DNA of 64,000 nucleotides, taken from positions 1-64,000 of the forward strand of contig JAHEYQ010000008.1 in assembly GCA_023251515.1 (NCBI GenBank), given 5' to 3'. Below, piece after piece: positions 34,765 through 44,456 of the stretch. How positions within the stretch are numbered: the first letter of the stretch is position 1; the number at the start of each line of letters is the position of its first letter. This DNA comes from Bacteroidales bacterium. GTDB taxonomy: Bacteria; Bacteroidota; Bacteroidia; Bacteroidales; JACABE01. Both the position numbers and the translations under genes were made by a program. The notes beneath the pieces are model-generated. The model ran no database searches. It saw only the letters and a list, made by a program, of their open reading frames with translations, and was not told the DNA's origin.

Positions 34765-36747
34765 TCAGAATAAAGTAACATGACCACAAAATTCTTTTTC
34801 AACACCATATTTTTGTTTAAATCGAATATAATAAACATAAACACCACTTGGAACAAATTCTCCGGTATTGTTTAATTTTCCATTCCAACCTGCATCCATA
34901 TCTTTGGTTTCAAAAATAACTTTTCCCCAACGATCATAAATCAGCATTTCGTATTTTTCATTATCAATACCAATTCCTTTTGCTTTAAAAGTTGTGTTTT
35001 CAATATTAATACTATTAGGACTAAATGCATTTGGAATATAGAAAGCATAAGGATTTTCTATAATTACCGAATGATGAATAGAATCTCTGCAACCAAATGT
35101 TGATTGAACATACAACCATATAATATATTCACCTACACCATTATAAGTATGTGCTGGTGATTGTAAAGCTGATGTATTATTTGGAGCAAAAGATTCGCCG
35201 AAAGTCCATTTCCAGATATCTGCATTGGTAGATTGATCTACAAAATTAATGGTAGGATTTTCTGTTGTTGCTTTATTTGGATCAGCCATAAATTGAGCAC
35301 TAGGAACAGCATGAATATTTACAAAAGCTGAATCTGAGTCTTTACAACCATTTATATCAGTTGCATTTACCCAAAACAAAGTTGTTGCAGGAGGCGAAAC
35401 TATAATTACATCGCCGGTATTCCCGTTACTCCATTGATATGTATCGCTTGCGGAGCCATTTAAAACACTTAATTGCGCAGTTTTTCCGGCACAAATATCT
35501 ACATCATTTATGGTAATATTTGGATTAGGATTAACTGTTACTGTGGTTGTTGTCGAATCAACACAATTTTGAGCACTGATTCCAATCACTTTATATGTTG
35601 TTGTTAATGATGGGCTTACTTTTATCTGAGGTGTATTAAAACCATTACTCCATAAATAAGTAGCAGCACCACTTGCTGTAATTGTAGCGGAGTCTAAAGC
35701 ACATATTGCAGCGCTTGTAGCAGTAACAACAGGTTTTGGATTAACTGTTATAAATGTTGTTGTTGTATCTTTACAACCAAATGTAGTTGTACCAATAACG
35801 GTATAATTTGTAGAAACTGTTGGGCTTACATTTAATGGATTTGCTGTTCCACCTGGACTCCAAACATAAGTATTTGCTCCTGATGCCAAGAGGGATGCAG
35901 ATTGACCAATACAAATGGTATCAGCATTTAAAGTTAAATTTGGCTTTGGATGAATTATTGCTGTAGTAACATCTTCTTGACTAAATGTACTCCCAACAAT
36001 TGTTATCACAGAATAATCTCCTGAATTAGCTGTGGTAGCATTCGGTATAACTGGGTTTTGTAAAGAAGAAGAAAAATTGTTTGGACCAGACCAATAATAT
36101 TGGGGGTTTGGTGATGGAGATGAAGCAGTTAGCTTAAGCGTATCTCCTTCACAAATTGGTCCATTGTTTAAAGCGTCTGGATTGCAACCACTTGCGCCAT
36201 TTCCTGAAATTTGGGAAAATGAAATATCGCATGCTTGATTAGAATAATTTGTTATTAATAAAATATAATATTGTCCTACTTGAGCATTGGGAATATAACA
36301 CCATTCTTGCCAACTAGGATCATAACTGCAATCAATTGTATTTAGAGTTGGATAACCTCCTCCCGGTCCCGAAGCATGATGAGAACCAGGTGATGGTGTA
36401 GAGCCAGTTAATAATGCAGTACATGCATTTGCTACCGGAGCAGGAAATGGTCCCCAACAAATAAAATCTATATCTCTTTGAGGTGTTGTATGCATTTCAA
36501 TATTAATATCACCACTTTGAGTTATTTGCATATAGTACCATGCAGGATTAGGAGTTGTGCCAAGACAACCATAATTTGGTCCAGGTTGACCAGTTGTAGC
36601 AGGACTACTTACTCCAGCAGGAAAAGTAAATAATGAATTTCCACTACAGGATAATGTAGCCCCATTACATAAACTTCCTTGTGCTTTTGTTAAAAATGGA
36701 GTTATTAGCAAGCTGAAAATAAAAGAAATAACTATAAATTTTTTCAT
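34765..36747 (-). CDS. Secreted protein with Ig/PKD repeats and T9SS type B sorting domain
   Basis: At 660 residues, this protein has a signal peptide (1-22, ending TKA) and a Cys-rich N-terminal domain (about 25-180). Three Ig-like repeats of about 75-80 residues follow (about 260-500), each with a VNPKP/VNPNP joint and an AxxYxWSxG pattern. A PKD-like domain (FVDQSTNADIWKWTFGE) leads to the C-terminal CHU_C domain starting YIPNAFSPNSINIENTTF. That domain routes proteins through the type IX secretion system. It is probably an adhesin or gliding-related surface protein. It follows the small 36750-37157 gene by 2 bp. Confidence 0.88.
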   Translation of the reverse strand: MKKFIVISFIFSLLITPFLTKAQGSLCNGATLSCSGNSLFTFPAGVSSPATTGQPGPNYGCLGTTPNPAWYYMQITQSGDINIEMHTTPQRDIDFICWGPFPAPVANACTALLTGSTPSPGSHHASGPGGGYPTLNTIDCSYDPSWQEWCYIPNAQVGQYYILLITNYSNQACDISFSQISGNGASGCNPDALNNGPICEGDTLKLTASSPSPNPQYYWSGPNNFSSSLQNPVIPNATTANSGDYSVITIVGSTFSQEDVTTAIIHPKPNLTLNADTICIGQSASLLASGANTYVWSPGGTANPLNVSPTVSTNYTVIGTTTFGCKDTTTTFITVNPKPVVTATSAAICALDSATITASGAATYLWSNGFNTPQIKVSPSLTTTYKVIGISAQNCVDSTTTTVTVNPNPNITINDVDICAGKTAQLSVLNGSASDTYQWSNGNTGDVIIVSPPATTLFWVNATDINGCKDSDSAFVNIHAVPSAQFMADPNKATTENPTINFVDQSTNADIWKWTFGESFAPNNTSALQSPAHTYNGVGEYIIWLYVQSTFGCRDSIHHSVIIENPYAFYIPNAFSPNSINIENTTFKAKGIGIDNEKYEMLIYDRWGKVIFETKDMDAGWNGKLNNTGEFVPSGVYVYYIRFKQKYGVEKEFCGHVTLF

Positions 36748-36749
36748 GA

Positions 36750-37157
36750 TTATTTTTCTTTATGATTTAATAAATAATCGCTTTTTTGAGTAGCATTCCA
36801 ATTATAATTTGTTGCTAATGTCATCTTTTTAATATTAGCCATAAAGTGACGAAATTCGTCAGTTTTATATTTCTCTGGTACAGCAATCATTGCAGCGTTT
36901 TCCTTAATATTATACAAAGTTATTCTTGTGCTGAAAACATCTTGTTCGAGAAAATAATTTTTGAAATACACTTTTTCGAATTCTGAAGGCAGTTGAGTTA
37001 AATCAACTTTAAAATAATTGGTATCATTTACCGTATATGAAACCAAACAAAATGTGCCCCAATAATCAGTTACCGGCTTATTTTGTGCTTCTTGTGAAAA
37101 AGAAATTTTTGTTATAATCACAAAAAATAATAAAACAAAGAGATTTAGTTTTTTCAT
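36750..37157 (-). CDS. Small secreted hypothetical protein
   Basis: The 135-residue protein has a clear signal peptide (1-21, ITKISFSQ). The mature part is mixed alpha/beta with many aromatic residues (DYWGTFCLVSYTVNDTNYFKV is the opening strand region). No family is recognised. It ends 2 bp before the T9SS type B gene, so the two are almost certainly co-transcribed and may work together on the cell surface. Confidence 0.72.
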   Translation of the reverse strand: MKKLNLFVLLFFVIITKISFSQEAQNKPVTDYWGTFCLVSYTVNDTNYFKVDLTQLPSEFEKVYFKNYFLEQDVFSTRITLYNIKENAAMIAVPEKYKTDEFRHFMANIKKMTLATNYNWNATQKSDYLLNHKEK

Positions 37158-37246
37158 TTATATATTGAATTAATTGTTTTTTAAAAATTGAATTGCAAAG
37201 CTAAGACATATTTATATATTAATGCGTTGCCCGATAATTTTATTTT

Positions 37247-39583
37247 TTAATGCTTTATTAGTATTTTTTTGACAAGCATTATCACATTATCCTCATTTCT
37301 ATTTATATATCCAATTTTACAGCTATAAAATCCTTGTTTGAACTTTTTTGTATTTATACAAATATCCTCATTATTATCTGCTTTTTGATCGAAAACTAAT
37401 TGTCCGTAAGTATTATAAATACTAACAGATGTAAATCTGACAGATTTACTTTTGTTTTTTATAATAAATGAATCATCACATGGTATTGGATAAACTTCAA
37501 AATCAACATATTTGTTGGACGATTCGTTCTGAACATCGGTATTTAATGGGCTGCCTTTAAAAAAAGAAATTCCGCCGGCTGCATTGGCTACAAATGCATC
37601 CAAATAATTATCGTTATTGATATCTGCAACTGCAATCGCTGTTCTAGTACCTTCATCAATTTTATATTTAGTTGCTGATTGCACAAATTTCAATGTATCT
37701 GCCAATAAAAAATCAGCATTTAGATTATTATCAATATTTTTGTAATACAATATTTTACCATCCTCATTACCAACAAATAAGCGGGTTTCTCCTGTGGATG
37801 TTCTGAAAAAACAGGGAGCACTGTATCCATAATTGGATAAATCATAATTTGTGATATCAATACCTCCCAAGCTATCGGTTATTAGTGTAAATATCGGATT
37901 TGTTGAATTTCCTGTATTTTTATAATAATTCAGATTGCCTTTGCGGGCAATAATATTGTTTGATGCATCTTTCCAGAAATTCTGACGCTCGCCGATTATC
38001 AAATCAAAAAGTCCGTCTTTATTCAAATCGAAAAGTTGTGGTGTGCTGAATTCTCCAACGTCAATATTCTGATAATTAACCTGTGACAATACAAAAACCG
38101 GATTTGAAACGCTGGAATTATTCGTAAAAAGTAATAGTTTCCCATCTGAATTCCCAATTATCATTTCGGCTTTACCGTCATTATTAATATCAGCGAAACC
38201 TGGATAAACTGCATGCAAATGTAATGCAGAAATATTGGCAAAGTCACGGGTTTTTAGCTTGAAAACCGGATTCGTGATTGTACCTTCATTTTTAAAATAG
38301 GCAAGTTTTGAAACAAAAACAGATTGCAAAAAACCTCCTTGCATGTAGGATGTATCTCTGTACCCGATATTTCCAACAAACAAATCTTTCAATCCGTCAT
38401 TATCAATATCAAATAAAACAGGATAAGCACCAGTGCCAAAATCGAGCATTTTGTTTTGCAGAAAATCAGGTTGTTGAAATTGAAACGATGGCAATGTATT
38501 GGTACCGATATTTTTATAATACCAATTGCTATTAAAAGATTCAGCTGTGGTTAAACCCGGATCGAAGCTTGAAACCAACAAGTCTTTTTTGCCATCATTG
38601 TTTACATCAAGATAATTGGCAATTGGAAAGGAATATAAGTTAATGGGTTTGTTTGTGGTAGGAAACAAGGTGTCTTGTGAAAGCATTTTTGCTTTTGTAA
38701 GCGTACCACTATTAGTTAGTTTTATCAGATTTGCATAGTCCACATCTCCTATTACCATATCTTTTAAACCATCACCATTAAAATCTTCAGCCAATAATGT
38801 AGAACCCGAATGTTTAAAGTTTTTTTTCTGAGGCGATTTGCTTCCGTTCAAACAAGTATCTAGCAATAATACATTTGAACCTTCGTCTTCGGCAAAACAA
38901 CCCCAACTTTCATCTTCCAACTGAAAATCGAGAGAATCAGGTATGCCATATTTTTCTATACTGAGATTTTTATGATAATTGACAAACTTACCCAATACCC
39001 AAAAGTTAAGTATGTCTTTGTCGCCATCGTTATCAATATCGCTTATGGCAGGATAATCTTCTGATAAGCAGAAAAGATTGGTGTAATTGCCATTATATGA
39101 AGACAATATAGGTTCTTTAACCAATAAAAATGAAAGTGTATTTGTTGTTATATTTTTATAAACCTTTATTCCACCATTTGAATACGTAAAAATATCTTCT
39201 TTTCCATCATTATTATAATCTATCAATTGCATCCAGCTGTTAATTTCAGGGAAAAGTACCGAATATTGAGGAGCAAATGTATAAACAACACTATCTGTTA
39301 TTCCGGTATTAAGAAAACAGCTTAACCTGTTTCCGATTTTATCGAAAACTACCAGATCTTTTATTCCATCCTGATTTAAATCTATACCCGAAAACTGGCA
39401 ATTGCTCATTCCTCCGGCAAATGGAAACTGATATGAATTCCCTGTGCTGTCTTTTACTACAATACTATTATCTTTTACAAAAGCATAATCGTTGGTTTGC
39501 GACCAAACAATATTAGAAAAGATTGTCAGAAGACAAAAAGAAATAAATTTAAATAATACGATAAGATGTTTGATCTTTTTCAA
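37247..39583 (-). CDS. FG-GAP/VCBS repeat protein with T9SS type A sorting domain
   Basis: The 778-residue protein has a signal peptide (about 1-28). Most of the chain consists of FG-GAP/VCBS-type repeats that form a beta-propeller with calcium loops of the D-x-D-x-D-G kind (DLNQDGIKDLV, DYNNDGKEDIF, DINNDGKAEMI, DLNKDGLFDLI). The C-terminal 80 residues (FEVYPIPCDD to the end) form a T9SS type A sorting signal, with the strand pattern VSIYNTYGQLVF. It is probably a secreted, surface-attached protein. The short elbB gene follows, 27 bp downstream. Confidence 0.88.
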   Translation of the reverse strand: MKKIKHLIVLFKFISFCLLTIFSNIVWSQTNDYAFVKDNSIVVKDSTGNSYQFPFAGGMSNCQFSGIDLNQDGIKDLVVFDKIGNRLSCFLNTGITDSVVYTFAPQYSVLFPEINSWMQLIDYNNDGKEDIFTYSNGGIKVYKNITTNTLSFLLVKEPILSSYNGNYTNLFCLSEDYPAISDIDNDGDKDILNFWVLGKFVNYHKNLSIEKYGIPDSLDFQLEDESWGCFAEDEGSNVLLLDTCLNGSKSPQKKNFKHSGSTLLAEDFNGDGLKDMVIGDVDYANLIKLTNSGTLTKAKMLSQDTLFPTTNKPINLYSFPIANYLDVNNDGKKDLLVSSFDPGLTTAESFNSNWYYKNIGTNTLPSFQFQQPDFLQNKMLDFGTGAYPVLFDIDNDGLKDLFVGNIGYRDTSYMQGGFLQSVFVSKLAYFKNEGTITNPVFKLKTRDFANISALHLHAVYPGFADINNDGKAEMIIGNSDGKLLLFTNNSSVSNPVFVLSQVNYQNIDVGEFSTPQLFDLNKDGLFDLIIGERQNFWKDASNNIIARKGNLNYYKNTGNSTNPIFTLITDSLGGIDITNYDLSNYGYSAPCFFRTSTGETRLFVGNEDGKILYYKNIDNNLNADFLLADTLKFVQSATKYKIDEGTRTAIAVADINNDNYLDAFVANAAGGISFFKGSPLNTDVQNESSNKYVDFEVYPIPCDDSFIIKNKSKSVRFTSVSIYNTYGQLVFDQKADNNEDICINTKKFKQGFYSCKIGYINRNEDNVIMLVKKILIKH

Positions 39584-39610
39584 ATTTGAAAAGATTTTGA
39601 TTGTAATAAT

Positions 39611-40258
39611 TTACATGGATTCAATCATTGCTTTTACAATATTTTCGGCACCAACGGCTATTTGCGACATTGTTGCATCCAACATATAGCAAGGTGTTGA
39701 AAAAACTTTTAGCTTACTGTCTTTTACCACTTCGCCATGATTAGATGTGATGTGATGAGCTCCGGTTTTTTCAAGATTTTTTGCTGTATCGGCATCATTA
39801 CCTATGGTAACATCCACATTTTTGAGAATACTGGCAATTACTGCCGGTGCAATACACAATGCCCCGACAGGTTTATTGGCTTCAACCATCGTTTTAACTG
39901 CTTTTTCCACTTCTTTATTTACCTTGCATTCGCCACCTTTAAAAGCAAAATCGGAAAGATTTTTGGCTGCACCGAAACCGCCCGGAAAAATAATGGCATC
40001 ATAATCAGCTGCATTAAATTCTGATAATGCTTTAATATTACCGCGGGCAATGCGTGCTGATTCTACCAGCACATTGCGTTTTTCGGCACTTACTTCGCCG
40101 GTTAAGTGATTGATTACATGATATTGTTCGATGTCGGGTGCAAATATCTGATATGTGCAATTATTTCTGTCGATTGCTAAAAGCGTTAAAACGGCTTCAT
40201 GGATTTCGGCACCATCGTAAACACCGCATCCTGATAATACTACTGCAAATGTTTTCAT
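39611..40258 (-). CDS. elbB: ElbB/ES1 family DJ-1-like protein
   Basis: The 215-residue protein opens with VVLSGCGVYDGAEIHEAV, the start typical of ElbB (also called ES1/KNP-I). It contains DYDAIIFPGGFGAAKNLSDF and the nucleophile elbow GALCIAPA of the DJ-1/PfpI superfamily. E. coli ElbB is a glyoxalase-like protein once linked to isoprenoid synthesis; the physiological role is unsettled. It sits between nadB and the VCBS gene on the minus strand. Confidence 0.9.
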   Translation of the reverse strand: MKTFAVVLSGCGVYDGAEIHEAVLTLLAIDRNNCTYQIFAPDIEQYHVINHLTGEVSAEKRNVLVESARIARGNIKALSEFNAADYDAIIFPGGFGAAKNLSDFAFKGGECKVNKEVEKAVKTMVEANKPVGALCIAPAVIASILKNVDVTIGNDADTAKNLEKTGAHHITSNHGEVVKDSKLKVFSTPCYMLDATMSQIAVGAENIVKAMIESM

Positions 40259-40280
40259 TATTATTAACTGATTAATTGAA

Positions 40281-41849
40281 TTAGTTTTTTCTGCGTTGAT
40301 AATCTATTGAATAATGCAATCCTATACTTTCTTTACGGTCCTGTGCCATTTTTATTATCAGATAGCCGATATTTATTAAATTGCGAAGTTCGCAGAGTTT
40401 TACGGTTAGTATTGATTTATCATAAAGCTCTTCTGTTTCATTATAAAGCAATTCCAAACGATCGAAAGCTCTTTTTAAACGCAAATCGGAACGGACTATT
40501 CCAACGTAATTCGACATGATTAATTGCAATTCTTTTAAAGATTGGGTAATTAATACCATTTCTTCGTTCAGCACCATACCTTCGGCATTCCAGTCGGGTA
40601 TTTCGTTGCAATAATCTATGTTGTTTATTTTTTTCAGGGCATCAATACTGGCTCTGTGCGAAAACACCAGAGATTCTAACAAGGAATTGGAAGCAAGCCG
40701 GTTGGCTCCGTGCAAACCAGTTGATGCACATTCGCCTGAAGCATAAAGATTTTGAATTGAACTACGTGCCCATTCGTCAACTTTTATACCACCACAGTTG
40801 TAATGTGCCGATGGCACAACGGGTATCATATCGCGGGTGATATCTATACCTATGCTGAGGCATTTGGCATAAATTGTAGGAAAATGGTCTAATAGCTTGC
40901 TTTTTTCTATATGGCGCGCATCGAGATATACATAATCCCAACCGTTTTTCTTCATTTCGCTGTCGATTGCTCTGGCAACAATATCGCGTGAAGCCAACGA
41001 ACCTCTTTCGTCGTACTTTTGCATAAATTCTTTGCCGTCCTGAGTTTTAAGAATAGCTCCCGAACCTCTTAATGCTTCGGTAATCAAAAACGATGGTTTT
41101 TCGTTCGGATTGTACAATGAGGTTGGATGAAACTGAACAAACTCCATGTTTTCTACTTTGCCTTTTGCTCTGTAAACCATTGATATTCCATCACCAGTTG
41201 AAATTACGGGATTGGTTGTGGTATTGTAAACATTTCCGTTTCCACCGGTTGCAATTAGGGTTACTTTAGAAAGGTAAGTATGTATTTCGTGTGTTTTTTC
41301 GTTCAAAACGTAGGCACCAAAGCATTTAATATCGTTTGTACGTCTGTTTACTTCAATACCCAAATGATGTTGTGTAATAATATCGACTGTAAAATGATTT
41401 TCGAGCATTTCGATATTGGGGTGATTTTTAACGTTTTCGAGGAGTGCTCGTTCTATTTCGTTGCCGGTATTATCTTTATGATGCAGCACTCGATATTCAG
41501 AATGTCCGCCTTCTTTAGCCAAATCGTATTTTCCGGCAGCATTTTTATCGAAATTGGCACCCCATTCTATAAGTTCTTTCACACGATCGGTTGACTCGGT
41601 AATGGTAATGCGTACAATATTTATATCCGAAAGTTCATCGCCGGCTCTCATGGTATCGGCTATATGTTTTTCGTAAGTATCGGGTGTGTACATAACGGCA
41701 GCAATGCCACCCTGAGCGTATTTGGTAGAACCTTCGTCGGCTTTGGCTTTGGTTATAATGCACACTTTGCCGTAGTCGGCCACTTTAAGTGCAAAACTTA
41801 ATCCTGCTATACCCGAACCTATTACCAGAAAATCTACTTGTTTTCTCAT
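40281..41849 (-). CDS. nadB: L-aspartate oxidase
   Basis: The 522-residue flavoprotein begins with the FAD-binding GSGIAGLSFALKVAD. It contains KYAQGGIAAV, the segment NMEFVQFHPTSLY and the substrate-site region MIPVVPSAHYNCGGIKVD, then ASGECASTGLHGANRLASNSLLES. NadB makes iminoaspartate, the first step of NAD synthesis; under anoxic conditions fumarate can replace oxygen as acceptor. The C-terminal segment reads KESIGLHY, where many homologues have an Arg before GLH. No nadA or nadC is visible nearby. Confidence 0.94.
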   Translation of the reverse strand: MRKQVDFLVIGSGIAGLSFALKVADYGKVCIITKAKADEGSTKYAQGGIAAVMYTPDTYEKHIADTMRAGDELSDINIVRITITESTDRVKELIEWGANFDKNAAGKYDLAKEGGHSEYRVLHHKDNTGNEIERALLENVKNHPNIEMLENHFTVDIITQHHLGIEVNRRTNDIKCFGAYVLNEKTHEIHTYLSKVTLIATGGNGNVYNTTTNPVISTGDGISMVYRAKGKVENMEFVQFHPTSLYNPNEKPSFLITEALRGSGAILKTQDGKEFMQKYDERGSLASRDIVARAIDSEMKKNGWDYVYLDARHIEKSKLLDHFPTIYAKCLSIGIDITRDMIPVVPSAHYNCGGIKVDEWARSSIQNLYASGECASTGLHGANRLASNSLLESLVFSHRASIDALKKINNIDYCNEIPDWNAEGMVLNEEMVLITQSLKELQLIMSNYVGIVRSDLRLKRAFDRLELLYNETEELYDKSILTVKLCELRNLINIGYLIIKMAQDRKESIGLHYSIDYQRRKN

Positions 41850-41867
41850 TTTACAAATTTTAGGTTA

Positions 41868-41875
41868 CAAAAATA
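41868..41875 (-). promoter_or_regulatory. -7 box of nadB
   Basis: Read on the minus strand this is TATTTTTG, a TAnnTTTG match, 18 bp before the nadB start. A -33 TTG is not clear. Confidence 0.5.
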
Positions 41876-42020
41876 CAAAATCATAATGTATTTGAAGCCA
41901 TTTATTATGATTTATAAGCCAAGGAAGATTGAGCCTGCAAATCAATTTGAATGGGATGGGTTTTTAGGATATACTAGTGAATGTTAAACACTACCTTTCA
42001 TCTACTTATATTTGATTTCT

Positions 42021-42509
42021 TCACCAACTTATCGGTAAATTAGTCTGAGCCATTAAGTCATAATATGGTAACTCTATATATCCAATTAAAACTAGCAATG
42101 TTATAAATATACTTATTCCTAAAATTATTCGAATCCATAATTTTAATTTCTTTCCAAGTATAGGTATTGTAATAGGAATGTAAAATGGCAAAAGGATTGC
42201 CGAAGTAATTGGACTCCAACCTTCATCATTATACGCATCACTAGCTGAAAATAAGCAACTCACAGTTAATGTTGCAAACATAATGATAAATAATTTTTGC
42301 ATTTTTATTTTGTTTGCATCCTTGTCTATAATTTTAAAATACAAAAAGGAAAACAAAAAAGGTAGAATTGATAACGGCGTCAAAACGATATATGAACATA
42401 GAAGTCTATATGAAAATGGGGGAGGTTTATAACCTTCTATCTTTTCCGCATAAAGCAAACAAAAACTAAAAAAAAATAATATAAAAATAATTAGACTTTT
42501 CTTATTCAT
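42021..42509 (-). CDS. Small membrane protein, unknown
   Basis: This 162-residue protein has an N-terminal hydrophobic segment that could be a signal peptide (1-21, ending LYA) and about four further membrane helices (near 37-60, 70-90, 102-120 and 125-150). The family is not recognised. Its start codon lies 14 bp from the end of the 230-bp repeat copy B, whose outward promoter probably drives it. It is bracketed by the repeat and nadB and looks like an accessory gene. Confidence 0.65.
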   Translation of the reverse strand: MNKKSLIIFILFFFSFCLLYAEKIEGYKPPPFSYRLLCSYIVLTPLSILPFLFSFLYFKIIDKDANKIKMQKLFIIMFATLTVSCLFSASDAYNDEGWSPITSAILLPFYIPITIPILGKKLKLWIRIILGISIFITLLVLIGYIELPYYDLMAQTNLPISW

Positions 42510-42536
42510 TTTATTGTTTATTCATTTATTTTTCTA

Positions 42537-42568
42537 CAAAAATACAAATTTTTATAAACCAAACCCAA
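42537..42568 (-). promoter_or_regulatory. Outward promoter in repeat copy B
   Basis: On the minus strand, TTG (42566-42568) and TATTTTTG (42537-42544) are spaced by 21 bp. Transcription would enter the 42021-42509 gene, whose ATG is 27 bp from the box. The same arrangement occurs in copy C. Confidence 0.65.
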
Positions 42569-42602
42569 CAGGTTTCAAAAACCTGTTAGGTTGAGGTTTT
42601 GT

Positions 42603-42689
42603 TTAGGCTTTCTGCATTTCGAAGCCAACCCGCCTTCCACAATTTTCAGCAAAACAGTGGTAAACGTTGATTTTTGCTTCCTGTTTCAT
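42603..42689 (-). CDS. 28-codon ORF inside repeat copy B
   Basis: ATG to TAA, 28 codons, starting MKQEAKIN and ending GFEMQKA, with a central HCFAENCGRR stretch that has two cysteines. Copy C has the same frame with Val9 replaced by Gly. No ribosome-binding evidence is available. Short length means it may be a non-coding part of the repeat. Confidence 0.25.
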   Translation of the reverse strand: MKQEAKINVYHCFAENCGRRVGFEMQKA

Positions 42690-42753
42690 CAAGGGAAAAT
42701 TAAATCAATTAAAAAGGGGTTCTTAAAATTAGATTCTTTTATGCAAGCAAGAT

Positions 42754-42924
42754 TTTAAATTTGAAGTTTAACAAATCAAAAGAAATTTTCAGAAGTCCCC
42801 CTAAAAAAAACTTCCATTAAATTCCCTCTTTACCACTCGCAAAACAATAAAAACGAATTTAATCTTTTGAAATACAATATCTCAACATTAAATCGGGAAC
42901 GTACTATTACAAATCGGGAGCCTT
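42754..42924 (-). repeat. Diverged outer part of repeat copy B
   Basis: The reverse complement aligns, with substitutions and small indels, to 59136-59305. It contains TTTAATGTTGAGATATTG (shared with copies A and C) and about two units of the 21-bp array (CTCCCGATTTGTAAT, TTCCCGATTTAATG). It ends next to the nuo operon terminator. Confidence 0.8.
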
Positions 42925-42945
42925 CATCACCCAAATAGATGAAAT

Positions 42946-42977
42946 AAAAAAGCCGGAAACAATTTCTTGCTTCCGGC
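42946..42977 (-). terminator. nuo operon terminator
   Basis: The arms GCCGGAAACAA (42952-42962) and TTGCTTCCGGC (42967-42977) pair with one mismatch. On the minus strand they are followed by T residues, 25 bp after nuoN. Confidence 0.88.
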
Positions 42978-43001
42978 CAATACAAATATATTCATTAAAA
43001 A

Positions 43002-44423
43002 TTAAATCCCAAAACTAATAGATGTAATATATTGATAAATTCCACTGTAGAAACCTACTGCAAAGATACCTATTACACAAATCAATATCGCCACTTTAGC
43101 AGGCCAATCGGTTTTAATATACGCTATCGGAGTTTCGTTCTTATTGATAAACATCGCTTTTACAACCAGTAAATAATAATACAATGAAATTGTAGCATTA
43201 AGTACAGCTATAAATACCAACCAGTAATAACCCGATTCGGCAGCAGCCGTAAATAAGAAAAACTTACCAAAAAAGCCTGCAACCGGCGGAATACCTGCCA
43301 ACGAAAACAAAGCCAGCATCATCACCAAACTCAACTTCGGATTGGTAAAATACAATCCATTGTAATCGTCCATATTCTCTTTGCGGCTTTTGTAATAAAT
43401 AACCGAAACCACACCGAAAGCTCCCAAATTAGAGAAAATATAAACAAAAACGAAATAAATTACCGAAGTCATACCGATATTACTTGCCCCGATAATACCC
43501 AGCAAAATAAAACCTGCCTGTGCTATCGACGAAAATGCAAGGAAACGCTTCATATTCTGCTGACGCATAGCAAACAAATTACCAACTGTCATGGTTAATA
43601 CTGCAATAATATACATCAAAGGTTTCCAAATTAGAGCAATTGAGTTAAAAACAGTAAATAAAACAGTTACCAGAATAAAAGCAGAAGCACCTTTTGATAT
43701 TACAGATAAATAAGAAGTTACATTTATTGGCGAACCTTCATAAACATCGGCAGTCCATAAATGGAATGGAACCAGCGAAATTTTGAATGCCATGCCCGAA
43801 AAGAACAATATAAAAGCTAGAGTTTGCAATGGAGCAGTGGTATATTTTAATGCAACAACATCAAAATAAGTAGAACCTGTAGTTCCGTATATAAAAGAAA
43901 TACCCAGTAATAAAACTGCCGACGACATAGCAGCCGACAAAATAAGTTTCACACCAGCTTCAGCCGAATTAGACCTGTAACGATCATAAGCCGCCAATGC
44001 AGCCATTGGAATAGTAGCAAGTTCCAATCCCAGATACAACATCAGGAAACTACCCGATGAAATCATAAATTGCATACCCAATAAGGTAGAAAAAATCAAA
44101 ATGTAAAACTCACTTATTTTTATCTTGTTTTCAGTTTCTTTCAGCCAAGCAACAGATTGTAATAAAACCACAAAAACACCCAGATTAAGAATATTTTTCA
44201 TAGTCCATTGCAAATCGGTATTGATATACATTTTTCCAAAAAGAATTCCTGCCATATTTGGCAAAAAACCTATTACCATATTTATACCGAAAAGAACCGT
44301 TGCAATCGAAATAACTTTTCTTTTATTATCATCATTTACTGAAAGTTCTGCAACCAAAACAATTAAAGTTATAATTGTCAGAACCAATTCATGTCTCATT
44401 AATAAAAAACTTTCTAAATTCAT
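43002..44423 (-). CDS. nuoN: Complex I subunit N (NuoN)
   Basis: This 473-residue multi-helix membrane protein is the last gene of the operon. Conserved features of the antiporter-like subunits are present: LYLGLELATIPMAALAAYDR (charged Glu in the membrane), MAFKISLVPFHLWTADVYEG and MKRFLAFSSIAQAGFILLG. NuoN is one of three proton-pumping subunits related to Mrp antiporters. The gene ends shortly before the operon terminator. Confidence 0.94.
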   Translation of the reverse strand: MNLESFLLMRHELVLTIITLIVLVAELSVNDDNKRKVISIATVLFGINMVIGFLPNMAGILFGKMYINTDLQWTMKNILNLGVFVVLLQSVAWLKETENKIKISEFYILIFSTLLGMQFMISSGSFLMLYLGLELATIPMAALAAYDRYRSNSAEAGVKLILSAAMSSAVLLLGISFIYGTTGSTYFDVVALKYTTAPLQTLAFILFFSGMAFKISLVPFHLWTADVYEGSPINVTSYLSVISKGASAFILVTVLFTVFNSIALIWKPLMYIIAVLTMTVGNLFAMRQQNMKRFLAFSSIAQAGFILLGIIGASNIGMTSVIYFVFVYIFSNLGAFGVVSVIYYKSRKENMDDYNGLYFTNPKLSLVMMLALFSLAGIPPVAGFFGKFFLFTAAAESGYYWLVFIAVLNATISLYYYLLVVKAMFINKNETPIAYIKTDWPAKVAILICVIGIFAVGFYSGIYQYITSISFGI

Positions 44424-44456
44424 GTTTGATAGTATTTTAATGAACTTTTATACAAA

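Larger units (their letters stand above)
42524..42753 (-). repeat. 230-bp dispersed repeat, copy B (inverted relative to copy C)
   Basis: Its reverse complement matches 59306-59535 at 229 of 230 positions by eye, without gaps. The only difference is GTT versus GGT in the small internal ORF. It holds that 28-codon ORF, a palindrome (AACAGGTTT-TTG-AAACCTGTT) and a Bacteroidetes-type promoter reading out to the left. Beyond 42753 similarity to copy C continues at lower identity to about 42924, including the block shared with copy A and a piece of the 21-bp array. Confidence 0.92.
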
